NCBI GenBank assembly: GCA_910585765.1
Contig: CAJUES010000009.1
Coordinates: 18,428-82,427 of the forward strand
Source: an uncultured Lachnospiraceae bacterium
Lineage (GTDB): Bacteria > Bacillota > Clostridia > Lachnospirales > Lachnospiraceae
Length of the DNA stretch: 64,000 bases
Direction of reading: 5' to 3'
The position numbers were made by a program, and so were the translations under genes. Position 1 is the first letter of the stretch; every line of letters starts with the position of its first letter. Below, in pieces: positions 52,194-60,820 of this stretch. Under the pieces are notes generated by a model. The model did not search any database. It saw only the letters and a list, made by a program, of their open reading frames with translations, and was not told the DNA's origin.

Positions 52194-53111
52194 TTACTTC
52201 AAGAATCCGTTTACGATCTGCTCCTCCGCCTGCGCCTCTGTGAGTCCCAGCGTCATGAGCTTGATCAGTTGTTCCCCCGCGATCTTTCCGATCGCAGCCT
52301 CGTGGATCAGACTCGCGTCGATATTGTTTGCCGTGATCTCCGGTATCGCGCGCACCACCGCATTGTCCATGATGATCGCGTCACACTCAGAGTGCCCTGC
52401 GCACTTGTTGTTCCCGTTGATATGGGAATAAAATGTCTGCTCTGACGAATCCTTTGCCACAGACCGTGAGATCACGTTCGTGCTGGAATCCTCCCCGTCC
52501 AGATCTACATAGAAATGTGTTGTCGCCTTCTGTTTTCCGTGCGTCATAAGCTTTTCCCTGATGACGAGCTGCGCACCCTTTCCCAGATTTGCCCTCGTAA
52601 CCCGGTCTGTGGAATCCACTCCCCGTATCTGCACTGTGTCCATCTCCAGATAGCTGTCCTCTTCCATGCTGACGATCGTCTGCGGGTTCATGACGCGCTC
52701 CCCCGTACCCTCGCCGGAACCGTAATGTTTCTCCACATAGCGCACCTTCGCGTTTTTTCCGATAAAAAAGGAATGGATCCCGCTGTGTTCGCTCGCCTGA
52801 TCCCCGCCGTTATGGATACCGCATCCGGCTACGATCGTGACATCACAGTCCTCTCCGATATGAAAATCATTGTACACCAGCTCCTTGAGCCCTGTCTGTG
52901 TCATCAATACCGGGATATGCACACTCTCCTTTTTCGTGCCGGGTTTGATAAAAATGTCGATCCCAGGCTTATCCTCCTTGGGCACGATCTCGATATGCTC
53001 CGTCGAACGCCTTCCTGCCGACTCCCCGTTGGAACGGATATTGTACGCCCCGGCAGGCACTTCATGCAGATCCGCCACCTGCATCAGCAATGTCTTCTGA
53101 ATCTCATCCAT
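52194..53111 (-). CDS. SufB/SufD-like Fe-S assembly scaffold
   Basis: The 305-residue protein matches the SufB/SufD beta-helix core: DCDVTIVAGCGIHNGG, SFFIGKNAKVRYVEKHYGSG, TVQIRGVDSTDRVTRANL and the C-terminal HEAAIGKIAGEQLIKLMTLG. It is shorter than SufB (about 470). The start overlaps the sufC gene by 8 bp (ATGGATGA) behind GGGAGGATG, so the ATG at 53111 is preferred. With sufC it forms a two-gene set resembling the minimal SMS system. No cysteine desulfurase or SufU gene is adjacent. Confidence 0.87.
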   Translation of the reverse strand: MDEIQKTLLMQVADLHEVPAGAYNIRSNGESAGRRSTEHIEIVPKEDKPGIDIFIKPGTKKESVHIPVLMTQTGLKELVYNDFHIGEDCDVTIVAGCGIHNGGDQASEHSGIHSFFIGKNAKVRYVEKHYGSGEGTGERVMNPQTIVSMEEDSYLEMDTVQIRGVDSTDRVTRANLGKGAQLVIREKLMTHGKQKATTHFYVDLDGEDSSTNVISRSVAKDSSEQTFYSHINGNNKCAGHSECDAIIMDNAVVRAIPEITANNIDASLIHEAAIGKIAGEQLIKLMTLGLTEAQAEEQIVNGFLK

Positions 53112-53832
53112 GGATACATCCTCCCGCATTATGCTTACACTCAAGATTGCCGTTCAACAATCCCGGCAGTATCTCCTCCTTCGTCCCCATATTCTGTATC
53201 TCGCCGTTTGCGATCACAACGATCCGGTCCGCAATGTCAAGTATGCGCTCCTGATGCGAGATGATCACGATATTTCCCTGTGTCTTATCGTGCATCTTCT
53301 CAAACACTTTGATCAGATTCTGGAAACTCCACAGGTCGATCCCCGCCTCGGGCTCATCAAACACGGACAGCTTCATGCCTCTTGCGATCACTGTGGCGAT
53401 CTCGATGCGCTTGAGCTCACCGCCCGACAGACTGGCATTCACCTCGCGATTGATGTAGTCCCTCGCGCAAAGCCCCACCTCGGCAAGATATTTGCATGCG
53501 CCATCGACACTGAGCTTCTCATTGGCGGCAAGCCTGATCAGGTCGAGCACAGTGATGCCCTTAAACCTCACCGGCTGCTGAAAAGCAAAGCTGATGCCCA
53601 GATTTGCCCTGTCTGTGATAGACATGTCCGTGATGTCCTGTCCCTCGAAGAAGATCCGTCCCTCCGTCGGCTGTATGATGCCTGCGATCATCCTGGCAAG
53701 GGTGGATTTCCCACCCCCGTTTGGCCCGGTGATCGCAGTAAAGCGGTCGTCTATTTTCAGATCGATATGGTTCAATATATCCTTTCCGTTCCCGTCCTCA
53801 ACGTGATAGGATATATTTCGCAGTTCCAACAT
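53104..53832 (-). CDS. sufC: Fe-S assembly ATPase
   Basis: This 242-residue ABC-type ATPase energises Fe-S cluster assembly with its SufB/D partner. Walker A is GPNGGGKST, signature SLSGGELKRIEIATVI, Walker B SVFDEPEAGIDLW and H-loop IISHQERIL. The FEGQDITDMSITDRANLG segment is typical of SufC. A consensus promoter at 53881-53909 and GGGAGGAGG precede the start. Confidence 0.92.
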   Translation of the reverse strand: MLELRNISYHVEDGNGKDILNHIDLKIDDRFTAITGPNGGGKSTLARMIAGIIQPTEGRIFFEGQDITDMSITDRANLGISFAFQQPVRFKGITVLDLIRLAANEKLSVDGACKYLAEVGLCARDYINREVNASLSGGELKRIEIATVIARGMKLSVFDEPEAGIDLWSFQNLIKVFEKMHDKTQGNIVIISHQERILDIADRIVVIANGEIQNMGTKEEILPGLLNGNLECKHNAGGCIHG

Positions 53833-53880
53833 ATATGCTTCCTCCTCCCGTCAATAATAAATCAGATCATTATTGCATTT

Positions 53881-53909
53881 ATAATATGGTATATACGCTG
53901 TATTGTCAA
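53881..53909 (-). promoter_or_regulatory. Promoter of the sufC-sufB/D operon
   Basis: On the minus strand a perfect TTGACA (53904-53909) and TATTAT (53881-53886) are 17 bases apart. This is a near-consensus sigma-A promoter. Confidence 0.8.
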
Positions 53910-53921
53910 CAGTTTATTGCG

Positions 53922-54770
53922 TCAGATCTCCACACGGAAGCAGATCTCCTGTCCGTCCTCCTGTTCCGACAGTTCCACTGTGATCTCCCCTCCGTGCCGC
54001 TTTGCGATCTGGTTTGCCTGGTAGAGCCCCAGTCCCCTGTCACCGCAGCTGCTTTTCGTCGTGTAGCCCTTTTCAAAAAAGCGGGCTACCGCACTCATCG
54101 TCAGATCTTCCACCTGGTTTTTGATCGCAAAGATCAGTTTGTCATTTTGGGCGTCGAGCACCATCTCCACGCTGTTTTTTTCGGGTGTCGCTGCCTCAAA
54201 CGCGTTGTCCGTGAGCGTCCCTATGATCTCGACCAGCGCATGTTCTGACACCGGTGTCACAATCTCCTGGCTCAGCACCTGTATATCAATGTCGATATAT
54301 CCGGGGGCACTGATGATCTTGCTGTACAGAAAACCAGCCAGTATCTTGTCCGATATCCTAAGAAGTGCCGGGTTGCAGCGCGATCTGTCCTCGTAAATCT
54401 CCCTGCAGTATGCCGACTGCGCCTCCACAAGTTCATTGTAATCCGCCATCGTCACATGCATATTTAGTATTGCATTCATATGATTATCAAACTCGTGCTG
54501 CCGTGCCCTGATATCTTTTGTCAGCTCTTCCATCGGCTTTATGTAGAGCCTGTAGATCTTCAATTCCTGCTCCTGGCGCCGGAGCGCCGCGTAATTCTGC
54601 GACCAGTCCAGAAGTCCCAACAAAATAACGGAAAAGACGATGCCGAACAGAACCATCACCTTGATATCCAGTGTGTGGCTCAGGTACAGGTCGACCAACA
54701 GATACAGCGTTATGATCAGCGCGACAGCACAAAAGATCCTGTATAAAAATTTTCTGCCAAGTTCAGCCAT
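53922..54770 (-). CDS. AgrC-type sensor histidine kinase (GHKL, HPK10)
   Basis: The 282-residue kinase has two N-terminal helices (FCAVALIITLYLLVDLYL; VMVLFGIVFSVILLGLL), fewer than AgrC, so it does not have the usual peptide-sensing sensor. The phospho-acceptor His lies in IRARQHEFDNHMNAILN (HEFxNH, HPK10 type). The ATPase has IIGTLTDNAFEAA (N-box) and GDRGLGLYQANQIAKRHGG. Start 54770 is set by GAGGAGGAG. It lies 43 bp after the response-regulator gene. No AgrB or AgrD peptide gene was seen nearby. Confidence 0.87.
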   Translation of the reverse strand: MAELGRKFLYRIFCAVALIITLYLLVDLYLSHTLDIKVMVLFGIVFSVILLGLLDWSQNYAALRRQEQELKIYRLYIKPMEELTKDIRARQHEFDNHMNAILNMHVTMADYNELVEAQSAYCREIYEDRSRCNPALLRISDKILAGFLYSKIISAPGYIDIDIQVLSQEIVTPVSEHALVEIIGTLTDNAFEAATPEKNSVEMVLDAQNDKLIFAIKNQVEDLTMSAVARFFEKGYTTKSSCGDRGLGLYQANQIAKRHGGEITVELSEQEDGQEICFRVEI

Positions 54771-54813
54771 AACGATACACTCCTCCTCTAACTGCCGGGA
54801 ACGCCATCCGCTG

Positions 54814-55545
54814 TCAGATCCGCAGTTTTTTCTTGATCTCATTTTTGTATGTAATACCGATCTCCACCTGTTCGCCGTTTTTCATGCTGATCAGTCCGTT
54901 CACGGTATCCACATAATCGATATAGTCCTGGTTCACGACACACATGCGGTGCACCTGCAAAAACCGCTCACCCGGCAGCTTTTCGAGCAGCTGCTTTATA
55001 GAAAGGTACAAAACCTTCATCTCCTCTTTTAAGAGCACGAATCTCACTCCCCGCGGCACCGCCTTGACGCACACGATATCCTTACAGAATATCTTGTAAT
55101 TGATGCCGTCCTTCCTGACAACCACAAATTCCTCCCGCGTCTCACCCTGCTGTGACAGAAAAAGCAGTTTCCCGACCAGCTTCTGGACATCCTCCTCATT
55201 GTATGGTTTCACCAGATACTGGTAACAGTGAAGTTCCCTGTATGCAGTCAGCTCCATATTGGCCAGTGATGTGATCATGATGATCGGCGTGAAGGTGTAC
55301 TCCTTTCTCATGCGAACCTCCCGCGCAAAGACTATCCCGGAAATATCGTCGTTGTCGCCAATATCCAGATTGATATCCAGCAAAAAAGCCTGAAAGGGCG
55401 GCTGCGCCTCCTCGTCAAGCGCAGCCCTTGCCTCATCCAGACTGTTTACCGGAACAGCACACACATGTCCGGATACCCTCTCTACCATCACAGTAATCGC
55501 ATCTAAGCACTCCTTACTGTCCTCCAGTATCAATATCCTTGTCAT
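54814..55545 (-). CDS. LytTR response regulator
   Basis: The 243-residue regulator has an N-terminal receiver (ILILEDSKECLDAI, phospho-Asp in AFLLDINLDIG, Lys in YLVKPYN) and a C-terminal LytTR DNA-binding domain (FCKDIVCVKAVPRGV, FLQVHRMCVVNQDYID). AgrA-like regulators of this type bind direct repeats near the promoters they control. It partners the histidine kinase encoded next. The target genes are unknown. Confidence 0.9.
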   Translation of the reverse strand: MTRILILEDSKECLDAITVMVERVSGHVCAVPVNSLDEARAALDEEAQPPFQAFLLDINLDIGDNDDISGIVFAREVRMRKEYTFTPIIMITSLANMELTAYRELHCYQYLVKPYNEEDVQKLVGKLLFLSQQGETREEFVVVRKDGINYKIFCKDIVCVKAVPRGVRFVLLKEEMKVLYLSIKQLLEKLPGERFLQVHRMCVVNQDYIDYVDTVNGLISMKNGEQVEIGITYKNEIKKKLRI

Positions 55546-55628
55546 GCCTGTTGTCCCCTCCTGTTCATGATCCGCCCTCAGAATATTTCTTTCTACTGCA
55601 AAGCGGTATCACTTGTACTTATTTTGAC

Positions 55629-56543
55629 CTACTTCAAGATCTCGCCGACTGATTTTGCAAGCCCTGCCACGCCCTGGATCTCTGATGGAACGATGATCTT
55701 TGTGGCATTGCCGTTTGCGGCTTTCTCAAACGCTTCGAGTTTCTTGATGGTGAGCACTGCCTCGTCCGCGCCCGCTTCTTTCAGGAACTTGATACCTTCC
55801 GCGTTTGCCATCTGCACGACACGGATCGCCTCCGCCTGACCTTCCGCCTCACGGATCTTTCTCTCCTTCTCCGCCTCAGCGCGCAGGATCGCTGCCTGCT
55901 TCTCCGCCTCCGCCTCGAGGATCGCAGATTCCTTCTGCCCCTCTGCGACGAGGATCGTCGATTTCTTCTCGCCTTCTGCGCGAAGAATCGCCTCACGTCT
56001 CTCGCGCTCCGCCTTCATCTGCTTCTCCATCGCATTTCTGATCGCCTCCGGCGGGATAATGTTCTTCAACTCAACACGGTTGACCTTGATCCCCCATGGA
56101 TCCGTGGCAACGTCGAGCGCCGATCGCATATTTGTATTGATGACCTCTCTCGATGTCAATGTCTGATCAAGTTCCATCTCACCGATGATATTTCGCAGCG
56201 TCGTCGCTGTCAGCTTTTCGATCGCCATGATCGGATTGTCCACGCCGTATGCAAACATCTTCGGATCTGTAATCTGGAAAAATACAACCGTATCAATCTG
56301 CATCGTAACGTTGTCCTTTGTGATCACGGGCTGCGGCGGGAAATCCACAACCTGTTCCTTCAGGTTCACCCGCTTTGCAACCTTGTCAAGAAACGGTATC
56401 TTGAAGTGAAGCCCTACACCCCATGTGGTATCATATCCGCCAAGGCGCTCGATAACGTACGCCGATGCCTGCGGTACGATGCGCACATTCGCCGCCAGCA
56501 GAACTATGATAATGAATAAAATGATCAACAAAATCTCTATCAT
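55629..56543 (-). CDS. SPFH/stomatin-family protein (QmcA-like)
   Basis: The 304-residue membrane protein has an N-terminal helix (MIEILLIILFIIIVLLAANV), the SPFH domain (AYVIERLGGYDTTWGVGLHF, then VDFPPQPVITKDNVTMQIDT) to about residue 180, and a long coiled coil of AE-rich repeats (about 165-250: AEGEKKSTILVAEGQK and AEKQAAILRAEAEKE). Such proteins organise membrane microdomains and usually travel with NfeD proteins. An NfeD gene lies 60 bp upstream. Confidence 0.92.
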   Translation of the reverse strand: MIEILLIILFIIIVLLAANVRIVPQASAYVIERLGGYDTTWGVGLHFKIPFLDKVAKRVNLKEQVVDFPPQPVITKDNVTMQIDTVVFFQITDPKMFAYGVDNPIMAIEKLTATTLRNIIGEMELDQTLTSREVINTNMRSALDVATDPWGIKVNRVELKNIIPPEAIRNAMEKQMKAERERREAILRAEGEKKSTILVAEGQKESAILEAEAEKQAAILRAEAEKERKIREAEGQAEAIRVVQMANAEGIKFLKEAGADEAVLTIKKLEAFEKAANGNATKIIVPSEIQGVAGLAKSVGEILK

Positions 56544-56603
56544 ACGAACTTTTCCTCCTCATAATTTTCTTTGTTTACCTGTACCTTTTGAACTGTCTCC
56601 TGC

Positions 56604-57044
56604 TCAGCCTTCCTCGTACTTCTCAACGATCAGCCTCACGCCTTTGATATCAACGACCTTTGCCAGGCTCCCCGCTGCAATCCTGCTCCTGTCATTGACG
56701 GCACGAACCGTCCATTCCTGACCGTTTACCACGGCACAGCCTTTTTCTGCAATATTGTCGACATCCTGCGTGATCCGCACTACCTTGCCGATGATCCCCT
56801 CATAATTCGTCCTTGTGCGCGTGTTGTTTATGTACCGCATCGCCAAGGGTCTTGTGAAGATCAGCATCCCAAGTGAGATGAACAGGAATACCGTCATCTG
56901 GAGTATGATCCCTCCGCCCAGCATGGAGACGATGATCGCTACCAGTGCACCGATCGCAAACCAGATCGTAGTCAATCCTACTGTCACGATCTCAATGATG
57001 ATGAGTATGATCATTGCCGCCAGCCACACCATTGTGTATGTCAT
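56604..57044 (-). CDS. NfeD-like membrane protein
   Basis: The 146-residue protein has three close hydrophobic helices (VWLAAMIILIIIEIVTVGL; TIWFAIGALVAIIVSMLGGG; MTVFLFISLGMLIFT), then an OB-fold domain with EGIIGKVVRITQDVDNIAEK and VVNGQEWTVRAV. The ATG at 57044 is preceded by AAAGGAGGAGG; an upstream in-frame ATG would add about 49 residues with no such signal. It pairs with the downstream SPFH gene, the usual NfeD-stomatin order. Confidence 0.85.
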   Translation of the reverse strand: MTYTMVWLAAMIILIIIEIVTVGLTTIWFAIGALVAIIVSMLGGGIILQMTVFLFISLGMLIFTRPLAMRYINNTRTRTNYEGIIGKVVRITQDVDNIAEKGCAVVNGQEWTVRAVNDRSRIAAGSLAKVVDIKGVRLIVEKYEEG

Positions 57045-57199
57045 GATACCTCCTCCTTTCCTTATCCGGAAACCCGTATGTCTTCCCCTCTCCTGCGGAA
57101 GGAAAAACATTGTTCCTGATAAGTACACTTTACCGCACAATTTGGATTCGCACAATGGTTTTTGCGTGAATGCAGTGATTTTTGTATTCAATACAAAAC

Positions 57200-57757
57200 T
57201 TACTCATTGATCCCTTTCCGGTACGCGTCAAGCTCTTTCTGAAACGCCTCCGTCTTGTGGTAGCCGCAGGAAAACATTTCAGGGCAGAACCCCCTGTAGA
57301 TGCACTCCTTCACCATACAGCCCGCAAGCTCAGGCTCCGTCCTGGCAACCTCCTCCTTGACCAGCTGCCACGCCTCCCGCGTCTCCGGGCTCGCGCAGCT
57401 GCACAGGCGCTTCCGGCTGATATTGATCAATGCCTGTGCATCCGCCTCGCACGCATGATTGACAAGCGCTCCCTGCGGCAGTTCGTCGCGGCTGACTCCC
57501 GTCCTGTCGCTGCGCTGCGTTGATACCCAGTGCTCGATCCCGATCTTATGCCGCACCATGTGAACGCTCACCCACGACTTTAATCCCTTCCACCTCCAGT
57601 AGAAGTGCATCCGCCTGATCGGGGAATGTTCCGACAGGATCAGCCTTCTCTTCCACTCAGAATCAGGATATTTTCCCGTTGTCTTATTGATCGTATTCAT
57701 GGCGGAATCCTTGATATCCTGCCAGTTATCCTCATGCTTAAACAAATCGATCTGCAT
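57200..57757 (-). CDS. Divergent ThyX-like protein with Cys-rich C-terminus
   Basis: The 185-residue protein has MVRHKIGIEHWVSTQRSDR near residue 85, matching the ThyX motif RHR-x7-S with Lys replacing the third residue. Classical ThyX makes dTMP with FAD. The C-terminal 55 residues carry a Cys cluster, CMVKECIYRGFCPEMFSCGY (C-x4-C-x5-C-x5-C), plus CSCASPE earlier, which could bind a metal or Fe-S cluster and is not part of ordinary ThyX. Start 57757 has AAGGAGCG upstream. The protein may be a modified thymidylate synthase or a different flavoenzyme. Confidence 0.65.
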   Translation of the reverse strand: MQIDLFKHEDNWQDIKDSAMNTINKTTGKYPDSEWKRRLILSEHSPIRRMHFYWRWKGLKSWVSVHMVRHKIGIEHWVSTQRSDRTGVSRDELPQGALVNHACEADAQALINISRKRLCSCASPETREAWQLVKEEVARTEPELAGCMVKECIYRGFCPEMFSCGYHKTEAFQKELDAYRKGINE

Positions 57758-57804
57758 TTTCTTTCGCTCCTTTTCGTCCGCCTCTGTGGGCACTCTGTTC
57801 AAGA

Positions 57805-58239
57805 TCACTCCCGTTCCTGCTTTGCCTCTGAAAGTCTCTTTACTTTCGCTTCGATCTGTGCTCTCTCCATAGATAATTCCCTGATCAGATGATATAATGA
57901 CCAGCTGGCATTCTGGGGCGTTATGACCGCCTTGAGCTTTGTCGGTGTCATCCCTACTTTTTTATAAGAAAATAAAAATTCATCCAGCTTTTTATCCGGT
58001 ATGCCTGAAAAAATAATGATCTCCGGCATGCAGAATATCGCTGGCGCCTTCGCCTCCTTCGCCGGGTCAAGCGGCTCAATGTTCTTCGCCCCGATAAGCG
58101 TTCCGACCTGCGTGTTCAGATCCGATGGTTTCAGCTGCTTTGTCCCGATGGACATACTCATGCAAAGCACCTCCATCTGTATCCTTTTCTTTTCATCCTG
58201 CACATAGTACAGAACCATGCTTTTCTGTGTCTCTTTCAT
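57805..58239 (-). CDS. DUF3783 domain protein
   Basis: The 144-residue protein has a DUF3783 domain in its second half: PEIIIFSGIPDKKLDEFLFS and LKAVITPQNASWSLYHLIREL. A basic coiled coil closes the chain. No function is known for the family. GGGAGGAT lies before the ATG. It lies 47 bp upstream of the ThyX-like gene on the same strand. Confidence 0.75.
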   Translation of the reverse strand: MKETQKSMVLYYVQDEKKRIQMEVLCMSMSIGTKQLKPSDLNTQVGTLIGAKNIEPLDPAKEAKAPAIFCMPEIIIFSGIPDKKLDEFLFSYKKVGMTPTKLKAVITPQNASWSLYHLIRELSMERAQIEAKVKRLSEAKQERE

Positions 58240-58257
58240 ATAGTATATCCATCCTCC

Positions 58258-58467
58258 CTATAAAAATTTGTCGATTGCGTTTTTCAATTCCTCGATCGAC
58301 TCCGTGTCATTCTCCTTCACCGCCTCTACAATACAATGATCGATGTGACCTATGATCTTGGACATTCTGTTCAGGACTGCCTTGGTCTCCTTATGCGTGT
58401 GTGAATGTGTATGGCTATGCACGATCCCATGTTCATGCATCCTGTCGTGTGTCAATTCCTTCTCCAT
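58258..58467 (-). CDS. Short His-rich CsoR/FrmR-like protein
   Basis: The 69-residue product has an N-terminal His stretch (GIVHSHTHSHTHKET) followed by KAVLNRMSKIIGHIDHCIV, the core of the CsoR/DUF156 metal-sensing repressor family. It lacks the C-terminal helix and the usual Cys ligands, so it looks truncated or specialised. The ATG at 58467 has GGAGG five bases upstream. It lies 31 bp after hemW on the same strand. Metal or formaldehyde sensing is possible but not shown. Confidence 0.6.
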   Translation of the reverse strand: MEKELTHDRMHEHGIVHSHTHSHTHKETKAVLNRMSKIIGHIDHCIVEAVKENDTESIEELKNAIDKFL

Positions 58468-58498
58468 CCTGTCCTCCGTCAAATGCCTTCTGACAGCC

Positions 58499-59755
58499 TT
58501 ATAACAAAAAGTCCGCCAATATCCTATTGCTGACATCAATCCCGGCGTCTGTCAGCCATATGCGGCCGCCGCTTCGCATCAGCATGCCCTCTTTCTCCCA
58601 CTTGCACAGTGCCCCGCCGTAGATATCGTTTATCTCCAAGCCAAAACTGTCTGCAAATTCCAATGCAGACACCCCCTCTGTCATACGCAGCCCCAGAAAC
58701 ATAAATTCTTCCATACGGTCTTTCTGCGATAACTTTTGTACATCCTCTTTTATGTCTGCTCCGCGGTCTTCTTTTGCACATCCATGCTCCTCTTTGCGCG
58801 CATATACCGACGCTGTCCCTTTCGCTATAGTGCATTCATCTGTACAGTTACCGCACATGCTGTCAATGTCCTTCTCAAAAGCAAGGATATAGCGCTCCAT
58901 GCTGTCCGTGTTTTTCCAGCGCACATTGCCCACCATGGAGGCTGCACCCAGCCCAAAACCAACATACGCTGCAGTGTGCCCGATCCCCCGCTGCCAGTAG
59001 ATGCAATTGTGCCTGCACGCATATCCCGCTTTCGCATAGTTTGATATCTCATAACGCCGATAGCCCTTTTCTGCCAGGATCTGCTTGGTCATCTGATACA
59101 TCCGCCTGTCCTCGTCCTCATCCGGTACAGGCGGATATTCGTCCAATCTGTCGTGCAGACGCGTTCCCTCCTCAATGATCAGGCTGTAGGCTGATATATG
59201 CTCTGGCTGTAGCGCAGTCACTTTCCCAAGCGTCCGAACCCAGCTATTGATATCCTGTCCCGGAAGCGCTGACATCAGATCGATATTGATATTTGCAAAA
59301 CCGGCGTCCCTCGCCTGTCGATACGTCCGCAGGAAATCCTCATACGTATGAATGCGGCCCAACAGTTTTAGCTCCGCATCGTCCGCGGACTGCAGACCAA
59401 CACTCAGCCTGTTTATCCCGGTTTCCTTCAATCCAAAGAGTTTGTCGCCGTCCGCCGTTCCCGGATTCATCTCCATCGTTATCTCGACATTGCCGCTTAT
59501 GTGGTAATCCCGTCTCAGCACATCAAGAACCCCTGCGATCTCGTCCGCATCCAGGATGGACGGCGTCCCTCCCCCGATGAAGATTGTCTGCACCTCATAT
59601 CCTGTATAGCGCGCTGCCTCCATTGCGATCTCTCTTCGCAGCGCAGCCATATACGCCTGCTGCCGCGGTCTTGTTCCTGGTCCTGACAGGAAATCGCAGT
59701 AGGCACATTTCTGGACACAAAACGGAATGTGAATGTACACACCGATCGAACGCAT
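58499..59755 (-). CDS. hemW: HemW-family radical SAM protein (heme chaperone)
   Basis: The 418-residue protein has the radical-SAM motif IPFCVQKCAYCDFLS, then IFIGGGTPSILDADE, NPGTADGDKL, INRLSVGLQSADDAELKLLG and IDLMSALPGQDINSW, the oxygen-independent coproporphyrinogen oxidase-like pattern. Many such genes in Firmicutes encode HemW, which delivers heme, rather than a true HemN. ATG 59755 has GAGGAGGGG upstream. An Asp/Cys-rich insertion (about residues 300-350, with CGNCTDECTIAKG) is unusual. Confidence 0.85.
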   Translation of the reverse strand: MRSIGVYIHIPFCVQKCAYCDFLSGPGTRPRQQAYMAALRREIAMEAARYTGYEVQTIFIGGGTPSILDADEIAGVLDVLRRDYHISGNVEITMEMNPGTADGDKLFGLKETGINRLSVGLQSADDAELKLLGRIHTYEDFLRTYRQARDAGFANINIDLMSALPGQDINSWVRTLGKVTALQPEHISAYSLIIEEGTRLHDRLDEYPPVPDEDEDRRMYQMTKQILAEKGYRRYEISNYAKAGYACRHNCIYWQRGIGHTAAYVGFGLGAASMVGNVRWKNTDSMERYILAFEKDIDSMCGNCTDECTIAKGTASVYARKEEHGCAKEDRGADIKEDVQKLSQKDRMEEFMFLGLRMTEGVSALEFADSFGLEINDIYGGALCKWEKEGMLMRSGGRIWLTDAGIDVSNRILADFLL

Positions 59756-59902
59756 CACGTTCCCCTCCTCCATGCCGCTGTCAACTTTCCATCTTTACTA
59801 TATTATAACAGACTGCATGACTTATTCAAGTTATTTATCTGCGCTGTCTCTTTGTATTCTCTATACTAATTTGTATTGGTGTAGTATTTTCTAAAAGAAT
59901 AC

Positions 59903-59949
59903 AAGCCTGTTCAGAAAATGTTCTTGAAACATATTTTCCGAACAGGCTT
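59903..59949. terminator. Bidirectional terminator
   Basis: AAGCCTGTTC-A-GAAAAT and ATTTTC-C-GAACAGGCTT pair over 16 bp with one mismatch and a central loop. T-rich sequence follows on both sides. It ends just after the stop codon of the small peptide gene at 59953. Confidence 0.75.
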
Positions 59950-59952
59950 TGT

Positions 59953-60081
59953 TTAAAGACAATCCCAGTTACTTTGTGAGTACTCCCGCAAAGTCCAGGA
60001 ATAGAAAGAAAATAGAGCTGATATAGATATTATAATAAATGTAGATATGATCAGGATGATCTTTATAACAGATTTCTTCAT
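59953..60081 (-). CDS. 42-residue membrane peptide
   Basis: An ORF of 42 codons plus stop starts at ATG 60081 behind AGAGGTG, and its stop is directly followed by a strong terminator, which argues for a real gene. The peptide begins KKSVIKIILIISTFIIISI, one membrane helix, and ends with REYSQSNWDCL. No family was recognised. It lies downstream of gmhA on the same strand. About 410 bases between hemW and gmhA otherwise hold only this gene and the terminator. Confidence 0.55.
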   Translation of the reverse strand: MKKSVIKIILIISTFIIISISALFSFYSWTLREYSQSNWDCL

Positions 60082-60166
60082 TGTACACCTCTTATTTTGT
60101 AAAATCATAGGTACTTTCTGTTGTTAATAGAATTAGATATGGACAAAATCCCCCTAATAGCTTTTC

Positions 60167-60808
60167 CTAATCCATCTTGCTAAAAAAGAAATCCTCAAGC
60201 ATCAAACACAAACAGTGATAAATCGGAAGATGCAGCTCCTGTATTTTATACGTTTCTGTTTCCTCCACAGGAATTATCACATCTGCCAAATCTTTTAATC
60301 TTCCGCCGCCCCTCCCAGTTAGCCCAACAATTTTTATCCCTTTTGCTTTTGCTGTAACAGCTGCATATAAAATATTTGAAGAATTACCAGATGTGGATAT
60401 TGCCAAAAGTACATCGCCAGCCTCGCCATACCCATTTACCTGTTGTGCAAAACACATACTACCGTCTACATCATTTAAAAAGGCAGTATTCAGACTATTG
60501 TGGTTGTTCAATGCAATAGTCGGTAACGCCTGCTGAAGTCTGTCTGCAAGCTCCGCACCTTTTTCTGAATCCACCAACCGCAGACGTTTTGCAAAAACTT
60601 CATCGATCTTCCTCGGCAGTTTAAATCCTTTCATCAGTTCCCCGGCAATATGGTCGGCATCCGATGAACTCCCGCCATTTCCCGCAATCAAAAGTTTTCC
60701 TCCTGACTCAAAACTCTTTTTTATGATATCAAATGCCTTAACTATTTCATTATTGTTTATATCCAAAATAGGATATCGTTTCATTAAATCCCTAACATAT
60801 TTATCCAT
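60167..60808 (-). CDS. gmhA: Sedoheptulose-7-phosphate isomerase (SIS domain)
   Basis: The 213-residue SIS-domain enzyme converts sedoheptulose 7-phosphate to D-glycero-D-manno-heptose 7-phosphate, the first step of heptose synthesis. GKLLIAGNGGSSSDADHIAG (the phosphate site) and DVLLAISTSGNSSNILYA are GmhA hallmarks, and LHLPIYHCLCLMLEDFFF closes the chain. It lies 12 bp after the hddC-gmhB fusion gene, so all three heptose genes form one operon. Confidence 0.9.
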   Translation of the reverse strand: MDKYVRDLMKRYPILDINNNEIVKAFDIIKKSFESGGKLLIAGNGGSSSDADHIAGELMKGFKLPRKIDEVFAKRLRLVDSEKGAELADRLQQALPTIALNNHNSLNTAFLNDVDGSMCFAQQVNGYGEAGDVLLAISTSGNSSNILYAAVTAKAKGIKIVGLTGRGGGRLKDLADVIIPVEETETYKIQELHLPIYHCLCLMLEDFFFSKMD

Positions 60809-60820
60809 GTTTCATTTTCC

